NCBI GenBank assembly: GCA_022447555.1
Contig: JAKVBF010000005.1
Location: 1-53,427 of the forward strand
DNA length: 53,427 nt
Direction of reading: 5' to 3'
Source: Mariniblastus sp.
Lineage (GTDB): Bacteria > Planctomycetota > Planctomycetia > Pirellulales > Pirellulaceae
This document shows positions 17,375 to 25,651 of the stretch, in pieces. The number at the start of each line of letters is the position of its first letter. Position 1 is the first letter of the stretch. The notes beneath the pieces are model-generated. The model ran no database searches and was not told where the DNA came from. It saw nothing but the letters and a program-made list of their open reading frames with translations. Made by a program: the position numbers and the translations under genes.

Positions 17375-17700
17375 TTATCCATAGAACTTGCGTGCCAGCC
17401 AGCAGCTTGCCCTTGGCGGTCTATTGAGGCCGCGGTGGTTGGCCTGCAGACCAGATAAAAAACGGTTGCGAGATGGCCGGGAAACTGGTGCCTGGCAGCA
17501 CGCGTTGGTAAACAGGGCGCCACACGGGGCGAGACGGTCCCTGTTAGGAGTCGAGGCCGGTGGGTGTCCTCAGCCGGTGAAGTGCCCCGCTTCCACTGGC
17601 GCCTGGTTCTAGGAGAGGGAGCAATCCAGTCGATGAGGTCATCGATCGTGATGAGCAGGACGTGGTCGCGTTGCGCCGCTTACTGGAACAACAAAGAAAC
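17375..17700 (-). pseudogene. Decayed sulfatase, N-terminal fragment
   Basis: Two blocks read on the minus strand match the type I sulfatase (PF00884) N-terminus but lie in different frames. Block 1 (17628-17679) reads AAQRDHVLLITIDDLIDWIA, the metal-binding 'VLLIxxDDLxDW' start. Block 2 (17569 down to a stop at 17375-17377) reads GHPPASTPNRDRLAPCGALF, continues TNACCQAPVSRPSRNRFLSG, then LQANHRGLN; this is the 'TPNxDRLAxxGxLFTNAxCQAPxCxPSR' region. The active-site motif is SRPSR (17468-17482), a Ser-type formylglycine site. Between the blocks lie about 50 bases (17570-17619) with a TGA and a small hairpin. The C-terminal four-fifths of the gene are gone: the intact kinase stop lies 105 bases further. 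It is a relic, not a functional enzyme. Plus-strand ORFs here are antisense to it. Confidence 0.8.
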
Positions 17701-17776
17701 CGATGAGAAAGTACAGGGAATGCAGGCCAGCCGGGTCCCTTGAAACGTAGTGAGCAAGATCTTCATGCCGGTTGAC

Positions 17777-18022
17777 TCACGCCCAGTCTAAACCTGTCAT
17801 CTGCTTGAGACGTTCTTCAAAATTCCCAAGTAATCCACCCACGATATCCCATTTGTGAGCTCGTCGCAGTTCAATGTCACCATGGTGATTCACCCGGACA
17901 ATGGAGTTGTCAACGACTCCGGCACTACCCAAATCCTGGGTTTGTAATTCGCTATCGTTGATGATCTCGGCCAAGGTTGCTCCGGTCATCTCAATGAACT
18001 GCATTTTTGTTTTGTCTGACAT
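17777..18022 (-). CDS. Small protein of unknown function
   Basis: 81 aa, not recognised. The sequence has a protein-like make-up: MSDKTKMQFIEMTGATLAEI, then IVRVNHHGDIELRRAHKWDI, ending FEERLKQMTGLDWA. It is soluble, with no signal peptide and no cysteine. The middle (D-x-S-I-V-R-V-N-x-x-G-D-I-E-L) looks like a beta hairpin and the end like an amphipathic helix. There is no strong ribosome-binding site; an ATG a few codons upstream of the given one is followed at once by TAG. It sits between two decayed coding stretches, so it is either a surviving small gene or the intact end of a lost neighbour. Confidence 0.65.
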   Translation of the reverse strand: MSDKTKMQFIEMTGATLAEIINDSELQTQDLGSAGVVDNSIVRVNHHGDIELRRAHKWDIVGGLLGNFEERLKQMTGLDWA

Positions 18023-18895
18023 TTCTATTCCATGACTTCTTTATTTCAAACGAACGTTACGCTTCATCATAACATGGACCGGCTATGACGTCATCTCAAA
18101 AGGGAGCAGACCCCGCGGAGAGATGCTTTGTTTTTAATGCTAAGGTAATGTTCTGGGGGATTTAGGAATCTTCAATGACGCCCAAGAGGGTCTTTGTTCG
18201 TATGGATGCCGAGCCGTTCAATTGATGTAGGTGATCATTGAGCGAGAGACTCGTTTAGTTGCTCGATCTTTTTTTCGCGTCGATCCAATAAATCCGAGAT
18301 CCAACTGATTCGGTCGGATGCGGGTAGCTCTAATTCACGACAAATCTGATTCAGTCGAATCTTTCCCGAACCAATTGTTTACACCACCACGTCACAATAT
18401 TTTTTTGAGAAAACGGGTCTGAACGGCGTTTTGTATTAAAAAAGAGATGGGTCGGTACGTCTGAAATTTCTATCTCTCTCAGCGGTGAGACGAGGTGCCA
18501 ATGAGCGAGAAGAGAAGCTGGTTTCTTGGGGCCTTTTTACCAACTAGGAGGTTTGATCACAGTGGATACAATGCTAAGGTCCAATCCGGAAAAGCGTCTT
18601 ACGGCCAGTTTGCCCCAGCTGAATCATCAGGTTCGATCACCGGGTAGGCTACATGCGTGTGGATTGTTTTGTTTACATTTGGAACAATATGCGATTCACG
18701 TTTTTTCATAGGCCATGGCTCTGCCAATGGATGATAAGATCGAGAAATGATTAGCTGCAACAGTATGATATTCTGAGGATGCCCGGCGTTAAAACCAAGG
18801 TGTAGAATCGACTGACTGTTGGCAAGAACTCAAGGGGCGCACATTACGCAATACGCTATTCTGATGATTGCCCTTCCCTCAATTAGGATGCCCGA
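18023..18895. other. Mostly decayed region between the small gene and rluD
   Basis: 873 bases with no intact gene. It holds the frame-broken remnant at 18235-18536 (minus strand). A motif AAAGGGAGCAGACCCC at about 18099-18114 resembles short repeats often seen near REP-type elements, but only one copy is present here. A plus-strand ORF at 18526-18711 lacks a ribosome-binding site and overlaps the remnant; it is not accepted. The last 250 bases include AAGGGGCGCA and an AGGA box before the rluD start, probably its promoter region. Confidence 0.5.
18235..18536 (-). pseudogene. Frame-broken coding remnant, unknown family
   Basis: On the minus strand two overlapping open frames read like one protein with a frameshift. 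Frame A (18536 to a stop at 18351-18353) contains LREIEISDVPTHLFFNTKRR and SDPFSQKNIVTWWCKQLVRE. Frame B (18378 to a stop at 18235-18237) contains GSGKIRLNQICRELELPASD and RISWISDLLDRREKKIEQLN, a charged, helix-like C-terminus. Neither has an acceptable start codon. The antisense frame is serine-rich, typical of the shadow of a true coding strand. A TAA (18537-18539) bounds frame A upstream, though coding-like sequence may continue beyond. The family is not recognised. Confidence 0.5.
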
Positions 18896-19867
18896 TTGAC
18901 TCAACCATTAAGCGAAATTCGGATCGTCGAAATCGAGCATGTGAACATGCGTTTGGATTCTTTTCTGGTCCAGCAATTTCCGCAATTCAGTCGGGCGAAA
19001 TTGCAGCGAGTTGTCGGAAAGGGCCAGGTCACCGTGGATGGTGTGATATCGAAATCGTCTGTGAAGCTTAAGGCGCAACAGCGGGTTGAGATTGTCTTGC
19101 CGAGTCCCGATTCCGTGACGGCAATCCCAGAGAATATACCGCTTGATGTGCTGTACGAAGATGAGCACGTGGTTGCCGTGAATAAGCCTTCGGAGATGGT
19201 CGTCCATCCGGCCAAAGGTCACTGGTCGGGCACACTTACGGCGGCACTGGCTTTTCGATTTGAACAACTCAGCCAGGTTGCTGGGGAGACACGCCCGGGA
19301 ATCGTCCACCGCCTAGATCGGGATACGAGTGGGGTTATTTTGGTTGCCAAATCCGACTTTGCACACCACCATTTATCTCGTCAGTTCGAGCAGCGAACGA
19401 TCGAAAAAGAGTATTGGGCAATTGTTTCGCCGGGGCCTGACCGGGATCGAGACATCATTCAAAAGCCGATCGGGAAACACCCTTATCAGCGTGAAAAGAT
19501 GGCCATTCGGGATGGCCATTCGTCCAGTCGAGATGCCGAAACGTTCTACGAGGTTCGTCAGCGGTTTGAGGGATTTGCATTGCTTCGCCTGGTACCCAAA
19601 ACGGGGCGCACCCATCAAATACGGGTGCACTTAGCTCATGTCGGTTGTCCCGTTTTGTGCGATCGCCTTTATAGTGGGCGAGCTCGTGTGACCCGCGGGG
19701 ACTTTACCGGCGACCGAATGGATCAGGAAGTGATACTTGGTAGGCAGGCGCTCCATGCAAAGCAAATCACCTTTGAGAGTCCGGGGACGGGCGATATTAT
19801 GAGCTTGAACGCTCCGCTAAAAGAGGACTTGGAGCGAACGCTAAAAACCCTTGCCTCGACACGATGA
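18896..19867 (+). CDS. rluD: Ribosomal large subunit pseudouridine synthase (RluD-like)
   Basis: 323 aa. It makes pseudouridine in 23S rRNA helix 69 if truly RluD. An S4-like RNA-binding domain (about 15-80) starts VNMRLDSFLVQQFPQFSRAK. The catalytic Asp lies in GIVHRLDRDTSGVILVAK (about residues 134-151), with the RluA-family blocks YEDEHVVAVNKPSEMVVHPA and LRLVPKTGRTHQIRVHLAH (about 226-244). Length is normal for RluD. The start is TTG (18896-18898), chosen because AGGA lies about eight bases upstream and the frame has no earlier start. It is convergent with the antiporter gene: the two stop codons touch (19867/19868) with no space for separate terminators. Confidence 0.93.
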   Translation: MTQPLSEIRIVEIEHVNMRLDSFLVQQFPQFSRAKLQRVVGKGQVTVDGVISKSSVKLKAQQRVEIVLPSPDSVTAIPENIPLDVLYEDEHVVAVNKPSEMVVHPAKGHWSGTLTAALAFRFEQLSQVAGETRPGIVHRLDRDTSGVILVAKSDFAHHHLSRQFEQRTIEKEYWAIVSPGPDRDRDIIQKPIGKHPYQREKMAIRDGHSSSRDAETFYEVRQRFEGFALLRLVPKTGRTHQIRVHLAHVGCPVLCDRLYSGRARVTRGDFTGDRMDQEVILGRQALHAKQITFESPGTGDIMSLNAPLKEDLERTLKTLASTR

Positions 19868-21703
19868 TTAGGATTTGCCTTGCTTTTGACCGTCGGATTT
19901 GGCCGGCTCGGTCATGCCCGCTCGCTCAAAGGCATCCTCGAGAAAGTAATTCATGTCCTCAGTGTCTTCCGCATGAAGAATCTCATAAGCCCGAGCCGGG
20001 TTGTGAGCATGATACAACTGTTCGCGCAAGTTCACATCACGAGTGATTGCAGTGGCGAAGGCTGCTAATATTTCTAGATGCAAGTTGCGTTCCGACTCGG
20101 GTGTCGCCAACATGAGGACGGCGTGAACAGGGCGATCATCGGGCGCGTTTAGATCAAGTCCGTTCCGACAAATTCCTAAGACCCCGGTGATCCGTTGGTC
20201 GTCTCCGGGCAAGATCGCGTGAGGGATCATCAATCCTTCGCCAAGACAGGTCGTTTCTTCGGCTTCGCGTTTTAATACTTGCGCAACGTATTCGTCTTGC
20301 TTCATAGAGATTTTATTGGTCGCATACAGAAGTGTCGCCATTCGTTGAATGACTTCTTCACGGGTCTCACCTGTCAAATCAGTGACGATGCTTTGTTCCT
20401 GCAGGAAGTCGAGCAACCTTGCTCGATCCTTATGGTCTTCACCGGATTGTTGTAATGCAAATCGAGTAGCGCTTGGACCCAACAGCTGATTGATTGCCAA
20501 GGCTGCGAGCCCGACCGTGGTAACCATTCCTTCGACGCCGTCAAAGTAGGGGTTTTCTTGAACCAGAAGGATTAGACCAACGGCTACGCCACCGTGGGGT
20601 AATAGAGCGATACCCAGGTAATTTCGAATATCCTTTGACATTCCCGCGGCACTCATGGCAAGGAAGGCACTCACCCACTTCCCGCACAAACGTGCGAAGA
20701 AAAAGAGGGCGACCAAACCAATAGCCGCGGGGACTTGGGTGAAATCCAGCTTCATGCCCGCGAGAGTAAAAAAGATCGCAAATAACAAGCTACTGATAGA
20801 ATGGAGATAGGCTTCAGCTGAGCGAACCGTGTCATGTCGTATGTTGGTTACAAAGATTCCCGCAAACGTGCATGCGAGAATCCCGGACACCCCAAGCCCA
20901 ACGGCCGTCCCCCAGGTGCCCAAAATTACGGCCACCATGATGGGGCCTAGAAAAGCAGGGCCAACCATGGTCCTCGTCAGAAAGAGCGCTAGACAGGCCC
21001 ATGTCGCGCCCACAGCGCAACTAATCCCAAATTGCAAGCCGACCAACCCAAAGGCATTCGCCCAACCGGTATTTTCTCCGAGGAAACTTGAAATGAATAT
21101 AAAGATCCCCACCGCCACCATGTCAATTAGGCCGATGGCCGCCAGCAATGTGCGAGTCAAAATACCTTTCGCTCTGGCCTCCTGAATGACCAGCACTGTT
21201 GTCCCTGGGGCGCCAGCAATCGCGATCGCTGCTAACAGCATGGCGGGTGTGAAGCCCATTTCTGGATTGATCATGTTCCCGATAAACACCATCGCGACGC
21301 CAACGATGGTCGGCGTGATTAGAGTTTCTCCCAGTAACAAGAATCCAACACGCCGGGTCACGTTTCGAAGGCTGGCAAAATAAAGGGTCGCACCCACGGT
21401 GAATGCGATAAATCCGAGGACAAAGCTCATGAGTGGAGAAAATCGACTGAGCGATTCGACATCGAGCCCTGGCAGTGATAGCTGTCGCAGGATAATCCCC
21501 GTGGCAATCCAGCCAGTGACTTTGGGGAGGCGAAGTTTCGCGAAAAGCTCTCCACCGACGATGCCGATCACCAAGATCAACGCCAGTCCTAACAGCGGAT
21601 CTTCGAACTGGACGTTAGACATCCAATCGGAAAAATTTTCCTGAACGGTCGATTCTGTGACCGGCTGTGGGTCTAGCTCGGTTTGGTTAACGAATTGCGG
21701 CAT
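19868..21703 (-). CDS. CPA2-type cation/proton antiporter with C-terminal PTS EIIA domain
   Basis: 611 aa inner-membrane protein. Residues about 35-420 hold some eleven to thirteen hydrophobic segments of a Na+/H+ or K+/H+ antiporter, including LALILVIGIVGGELFAKL, IAIAGAPGTTVLVIQEARAK (the ion-site region) and LLFAIFFTLAGMKLDFTQV. Residues about 450-595 are a PTS EIIA type-2 domain with IPHAILPGDDQRITG, the His phosphorylation region. EIIA-fused antiporters are thought to be controlled by phosphorelay. The start ATG gives MPQFVNQTELDPQ, with a 35-residue cytoplasmic leader. It is convergent with rluD with zero spacing and lies upstream of nothing obvious in function. Confidence 0.9.
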   Translation of the reverse strand: MPQFVNQTELDPQPVTESTVQENFSDWMSNVQFEDPLLGLALILVIGIVGGELFAKLRLPKVTGWIATGIILRQLSLPGLDVESLSRFSPLMSFVLGFIAFTVGATLYFASLRNVTRRVGFLLLGETLITPTIVGVAMVFIGNMINPEMGFTPAMLLAAIAIAGAPGTTVLVIQEARAKGILTRTLLAAIGLIDMVAVGIFIFISSFLGENTGWANAFGLVGLQFGISCAVGATWACLALFLTRTMVGPAFLGPIMVAVILGTWGTAVGLGVSGILACTFAGIFVTNIRHDTVRSAEAYLHSISSLLFAIFFTLAGMKLDFTQVPAAIGLVALFFFARLCGKWVSAFLAMSAAGMSKDIRNYLGIALLPHGGVAVGLILLVQENPYFDGVEGMVTTVGLAALAINQLLGPSATRFALQQSGEDHKDRARLLDFLQEQSIVTDLTGETREEVIQRMATLLYATNKISMKQDEYVAQVLKREAEETTCLGEGLMIPHAILPGDDQRITGVLGICRNGLDLNAPDDRPVHAVLMLATPESERNLHLEILAAFATAITRDVNLREQLYHAHNPARAYEILHAEDTEDMNYFLEDAFERAGMTEPAKSDGQKQGKS

Positions 21704-21775
21704 CGAATCATTCTAAGATTTTGTTTTTATAACAATTCGGGGAAGCTGAATCACCGACAACGTTTCTGTTGTGAG

Positions 21776-22363
21776 TTAGTCCACAACTCGCACACTCTCA
21801 ATCATCTTTGTAAAATCAGCGAGTTGCTTTTGGATCGTTTTCTGAGGTCCATAGAGTTTTATAAAGTAGCGTCCATCGTTTGGCGTTTCAATGATCGCTC
21901 CAAGCATGCGATAATCTTTGCGTTCCGTTTTAGGACCGAATGGTCCTCCCATTCCTTCCATGTAGTTCCCCGTGATGTCAACCAAATGGACCTTAAGACC
22001 ATTGACATCTAACTTTTCGTTTTTGGTTTTCGCTTTTGTCGAGGAACCATCTGTCTGCTTGAACTGTCCAATCCAACGATCCACGTTTTGCTGAATCGAA
22101 CCTCCGGCAGCCATGACAGTCAATCTTCCCTTGTTTTCGTCACCTTCTACGGGGGCGATTTGGAATTCAGCTTCGATGAAGTTGATTTTAGGTTTGATTC
22201 TCTTCCAATTAGCAGGTGCCATCATTTTGACGTTGCCATCAGCGACGGAGACCTCGACCTTGGGTTTTTTGTCTGTTTTGGCTGGCGCGTCTTGGCCACT
22301 TACCAGGTTGCATTGGCCGCTGAACAAAAGCGTTGCAATTCCAAAGAGAACGAATTTATACAT
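21776..22363 (-). CDS. Exported protein of unknown function
   Basis: 195 aa. Signal peptide MYKFVLFGIATLLFSGQ then a cleavage-like CNLVSGQDA. The Cys at residue 18 lies in LLFSGQCN, a poor match to a lipobox. The mature part reads VKMMAPANWKRIKPKINFIE and ends FTKMIESVRVVD; the alternating polar and hydrophobic pattern suggests a mostly beta fold. I recognise a type common in planctomycetes (an exported protein with 'PANW' near the N-terminus and a 'F...M..S' C-terminus) but no function is known. About 280 bases separate it from the next gene; an orphan hairpin there is listed separately. Confidence 0.72.
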   Translation of the reverse strand: MYKFVLFGIATLLFSGQCNLVSGQDAPAKTDKKPKVEVSVADGNVKMMAPANWKRIKPKINFIEAEFQIAPVEGDENKGRLTVMAAGGSIQQNVDRWIGQFKQTDGSSTKAKTKNEKLDVNGLKVHLVDITGNYMEGMGGPFGPKTERKDYRMLGAIIETPNDGRYFIKLYGPQKTIQKQLADFTKMIESVRVVD

Positions 22364-22571
22364 TGAAGTCGGATCCTATTTGATTGATGTAGTTCTCCGC
22401 TCCAGGCTCAGTCGTCCATGCCCACTAACAGCGGAAGGCAAGTGGTGCCGACTCTCGCCCTGATAGAACGAAACTATGCTTTTATTGTCACCAAACGGGA
22501 AAAGACCGCAATCATACATTCAAAAAAAACGAATCGATTTCCGGTCCAAAAATGAAGGGCGATCTCGTCTT

Positions 22572-22596
22572 CTAACAGGGAGTTAGCGGCTTTTTT
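22572..22596 (+). terminator. Orphan terminator-like hairpin
   Basis: CTAAC-AGGGA-GTTAG (22572-22586) followed by CGGC and six T (22591-22596), readable only on the plus strand, where no gene ends upstream (the nearest upstream gene, on the minus strand, begins at 22363). It would fit the end of a small transcript starting in the interval. The stem is only 5 bp, so the call is weak. Confidence 0.3.
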
Positions 22597-22646
22597 GGCG
22601 GAGCCCGTATATCCATTCCCAGGATCGGCTTGAAGAGTGAAGCATG

Positions 22647-23447
22647 TTAATTCGCCATGACTCTCTTGATAATTTCGTTATCGAAATAATTTATCGACAT
22701 TCCGGCATCGATGATCAGTCGTTGTGCATTGATTCCCGAGGACCGGGGGCTGAGAAGGAAGCAGGCTGCATTGGCGGCTTCTTGGGTGGTGACGGCCGAG
22801 CCGCGTGGAATGACTTGTTCAGCGAACAAATAGGACTCAACATAGCCTGGGATGCCGGCGGATGCAGAAGTTTTCAACAGGCCCGGCGCGACAGCATTGA
22901 ACCGGACCTTTGAAAACTGGCTAAAGCTTTTTGTAAGAAACGCCAGCGATGAGTCCAGTGCGGCTTTTACCGGGGCCATGAAGCCATAATTTTCGCTCGC
23001 CATAGTGGTCGTTGAGATTGATATCGTAACCACTGAGGCGTCGTCGCTAAGGAGTCTTTTAAATTGATTCGATATGGAGATGAAGGAGTAGCAGGAGATG
23101 TCGATGGTCCGTAAGAATTGCTTTTTATTTGTTTCATGAAAAGGTTTGATCTCACCCTCGTAGTCGGCGAATGCAATGGAATGGACTAGACCATCGACAC
23201 GATCATAGGCCTCGCCGATTTCATTCCTTACGGATACGATCTGATCTTCAAATTCAACATCGCAGACAAACATCGGGCGATCCCCCATTAACTTGCTCAG
23301 AGAATCGCGTCGCGCTTGGCTGCGAACCACGTAGACCACGACAGCACCGGAGTCTTCTAGCGTGCGCCCAATGTGCCAAGCGATGCTTTTCTTATTAGCC
23401 ACACCAAAAACAACAATGGTTTTTCCTTCAAGTTGCAGAAAATCCAT
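22647..23447 (-). CDS. Enoyl-[acyl-carrier-protein] reductase, FabI type
   Basis: 266 aa short-chain dehydrogenase. It reduces trans-2-enoyl-ACP with NADH or NADPH, the last step of each FASII cycle. The FabI-type cofactor motif is [19 protein letters not shown] (about residues 12-30; G-x5-S-I-A-x-G/H-I). The catalytic pair is Tyr154 and Lys161 in [17 protein letters not shown] (Y-x6-K). The end reads ITQRL-like [14 protein letters not shown]. It is the last gene of a minus-strand run with FabZ-like and CrtI-like genes, so it probably serves a dedicated pathway rather than bulk membrane lipid; whether another FabI exists elsewhere cannot be seen here. Start ATG, nine bases after the FabZ stop. 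Confidence 0.9.
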   Translation of the reverse strand: MDFLQLEGKTIVVFGVANKKSIAWHIGRTLEDSGAVVVYVVRSQARRDSLSKLMGDRPMFVCDVEFEDQIVSVRNEIGEAYDRVDGLVHSIAFADYEGEIKPFHETNKKQFLRTIDISCYSFISISNQFKRLLSDDASVVTISISTTTMASENYGFMAPVKAALDSSLAFLTKSFSQFSKVRFNAVAPGLLKTSASAGIPGYVESYLFAEQVIPRGSAVTTQEAANAACFLLSPRSSGINAQRLIIDAGMSINYFDNEIIKRVMAN

Positions 23448-23455
23448 TTGGCTAC

Positions 23456-23905
23456 CTATTCCGAGTCAGGACTAGCGATGGTGCACACGAACGAGAAACG
23501 TGCCGCCAATTTCCCGTCGCAGGTGACTTTTGCTGTCAGATAAAAAGCATTTGATAATTGTTCGTCTAAACGGCTGGTCATTTCGATCGTTTGACCTGGC
23601 CTAACCATGGTTTTGAATCGTACTTGTTCAAGCTTGGTGAGAACGGGAACTCCGTCGCCCTCGGGAACGATGCTGGACAACAGAATCGCGCCTGCTTGGA
23701 CCCCACATTCACAAAGGATGACACCGGGCACCAATGGGTAGTCAGGGTAGTGGCCTTGGAAAAAAAATTCATCCGATGAAAACGTTTTACGGCAAACAAT
23801 ACTTGACGCGTCTTGGGATGCAATTTCATCTACCAAAAGCATGTGGGATCGGTGAGGAATCGCAGCGTGGATAGCTGATAAGGTCGGGTGAGGCTCGGAG
23901 CTCAT
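23456..23905 (-). CDS. 3-hydroxyacyl-[acyl-carrier-protein] dehydratase, FabZ-like
   Basis: 149 aa hot-dog fold enzyme that removes water from 3-hydroxyacyl-ACP. The catalytic His52 and Glu66 are seen in [20 protein letters not shown], the exact FabZ block (HYPDxPxxPGVxxxE). The N-terminus [18 protein letters not shown] is also FabZ-like. At 149 aa it is of normal size. The fabI-like gene starts eight bases downstream and the CrtI-like gene ends about thirteen bases upstream, so they are one transcription unit. Confidence 0.92.
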   Translation of the reverse strand: MSSEPHPTLSAIHAAIPHRSHMLLVDEIASQDASSIVCRKTFSSDEFFFQGHYPDYPLVPGVILCECGVQAGAILLSSIVPEGDGVPVLTKLEQVRFKTMVRPGQTIEMTSRLDEQLSNAFYLTAKVTCDGKLAARFSFVCTIASPDSE

Positions 23906-23918
23906 GGGCGGTTCTTAC

Positions 23919-25364
23919 TTATTCCGTGGCAATAGGGGATGTATTGGCCACGCTCGAAAGGTGGTTGATTACGTCGTTGGCCACAATTACACCATAGTTA
24001 ATCGTTCCCAGCCAGCCGGACATGATAATGCCGCAACTGCCGGCGTGATACAGACCGGGGATTTGTTGAGGCAATGCGCGGCTGACCCCCAGACCTTCGA
24101 ATTTTGTCCCGAAACTGGCCCCATTTATGTGCTGCGTGTAATGCCGGAACGTGATGGGTGTGGCGACTTCAGCATGAGTGATTCGTTCCCGGCAGTTTGG
24201 GACATATTTTTCTAGTGAATCCAATGTCGTTTGGATCAAGTCTTCCTTGCTTGCATCATAGGCCGCTTTGTCCATTCCGGTCCAGTCTTCAAAATTTGCG
24301 TTGGTACTGGATACAATGAAAGTTCGCTCTTTCTTGTCGGGTCGCGTATCTGGATAATAAAATGAAAACGTTCGGCTGGTGATGTCGCGACTTAAGAGCA
24401 GATCTGTTTGAAAGCGGTCGGCTGTACTGCAAAACAACAGATCGCCGGTTTCGCGAGGAATCGAATCTTCAGGATGCAGGGCCATGTATACCTGCGTGCT
24501 GGAGTTGTTTAGACGTACGGCCTCCGCCTCCTCGACGAAGTCCGCATCAAAGCAGTCTTTACCAATCAAATTGAAAATCGTGGCTCGTAAGTTGGCGTTG
24601 GAAACGACCGCTTTTGTTCGAATCGTCCGGCCGTTCACGTCGATGGACTGAATGCCGTCTTTGGAAACGTTGATTTTTTTGACATCACAATTGATCCTGA
24701 TGTCGACCCCATTACCCTTCATCTCCTTTTCCATGGCTTTGATTAGTTTGTCCGTTCCGCCCTGAAAAACAAAAACGCCTTTCGACATGAAATTCGAAAA
24801 GACGATTCCATAGGTCAATGCGGGGTCTTCAAGCGTTGATCCATTGGCGTAGGTGATCGGTTCCATGAGCAGGCGGACAACGTCTTCTCGTCCGGGGAAA
24901 AATCGGTCAAACAATTCTCGCGTTGTGAGCGATTGATCGTCATAGAAATTCATGTTGCGAGCCGTGTCGAAAAACTGGTCGACGGTCTGTTTTTCAATTC
25001 CGAAATCAGTGGTCAGAAGCTTGGTGAAATCATTGCGGTTGAAGGTGGTGGTCAATGAGAACATCGGATTGTCGAAGCGGACGCCATGGAGTTGCACAAT
25101 CGAATCGGCAATTTCGGGAGTCCAGTATCGCCTACAACTCTTGACCATGCCGTAGGGAAAGCCGTGCAGCGAGATGTCGAAGATGTGACCGCCCGGTCGC
25201 TTGAACCAAGTCGCCATTCCCCCCAATTTGTAGTGCTGTTCTAGTAGAAGAACCGACAAACCCTCTCGGGCTAAAATGTTAGCGGCGGTTAGCCCACCCA
25301 GCCCGCTGCCGACAACGACAACGTCATATGCGTCGGCAACGCCTTTCAAATAATCTTTGGGCAT
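23919..25364 (-). CDS. FAD-dependent oxidoreductase, phytoene desaturase/carotenoid isomerase (CrtI/CrtISO) family
   Basis: 481 aa. FAD-binding Rossmann motif [20 protein letters not shown] (about residues 15-34), then [20 protein letters not shown] (about 39-58), the CrtI-like second motif. The C-terminal FAD region is [20 protein letters not shown] (about 443-462), a variation of the family's 'GxxxxPGGGxxGA' block. Enzymes of this family desaturate, isomerise or saturate polyene chains. Its place between an ACP/KAS group and FabZ/FabI suggests an acyl-ACP-derived or polyene substrate rather than phytoene. ATG start. An AmiE-NamZ gene on the other strand lies upstream with about 290 bases between. 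Confidence 0.85.
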   Translation of the reverse strand: MPKDYLKGVADAYDVVVVGSGLGGLTAANILAREGLSVLLLEQHYKLGGMATWFKRPGGHIFDISLHGFPYGMVKSCRRYWTPEIADSIVQLHGVRFDNPMFSLTTTFNRNDFTKLLTTDFGIEKQTVDQFFDTARNMNFYDDQSLTTRELFDRFFPGREDVVRLLMEPITYANGSTLEDPALTYGIVFSNFMSKGVFVFQGGTDKLIKAMEKEMKGNGVDIRINCDVKKINVSKDGIQSIDVNGRTIRTKAVVSNANLRATIFNLIGKDCFDADFVEEAEAVRLNNSSTQVYMALHPEDSIPRETGDLLFCSTADRFQTDLLLSRDITSRTFSFYYPDTRPDKKERTFIVSSTNANFEDWTGMDKAAYDASKEDLIQTTLDSLEKYVPNCRERITHAEVATPITFRHYTQHINGASFGTKFEGLGVSRALPQQIPGLYHAGSCGIIMSGWLGTINYGVIVANDVINHLSSVANTSPIATE

Positions 25365-25651
25365 GAATTTAATGCATTTATGAATTGGAACCTGAAGACT
25401 GAGCAGTTAAGGTTAAATCATCCCCAAAGAATCCTCAACGGGCAACGCCGAGAAACCGGCCACAGATTGGAAAACGGACCAAGTTCACGCCAGATAAGGC
25501 CCGTCTCAGGGGTGGTGCAATGGGGGAAAGCAGTTGATGCTGTCGTGTCTGGTATTGAGTGATTTGAGGGGCGGAGCCTCATTGCGGGTGAACTGCCATC
25601 CTCTGTCCGAGCTTGATCGATTCCCATAATGTTTGACTGGTTGAGGGTGGA

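Noticed and set aside
17388-17612. A 74-codon plus-strand ORF and several GC-rich hairpins that first suggested a structured RNA (for example AACAGGG/CCCTGTT at 17511-17545).
   Set aside because: The minus strand reads as a sulfatase N-terminus through this stretch, which explains the composition; the ORF is its antisense shadow. RNase P, tmRNA and 6S hallmarks were not seen.
18099-18114. AAAGGGAGCAGACCCC as a REP-type element.
   Set aside because: Only one copy is visible in the window, and no associated transposase gene is nearby.
18526-18711. A 61-codon plus-strand ORF containing NPEKRLTA, which resembles the end of a kinase domain.
   Set aside because: The match is one short motif; other kinase blocks are absent and the opposite strand is a better coding candidate nearby.
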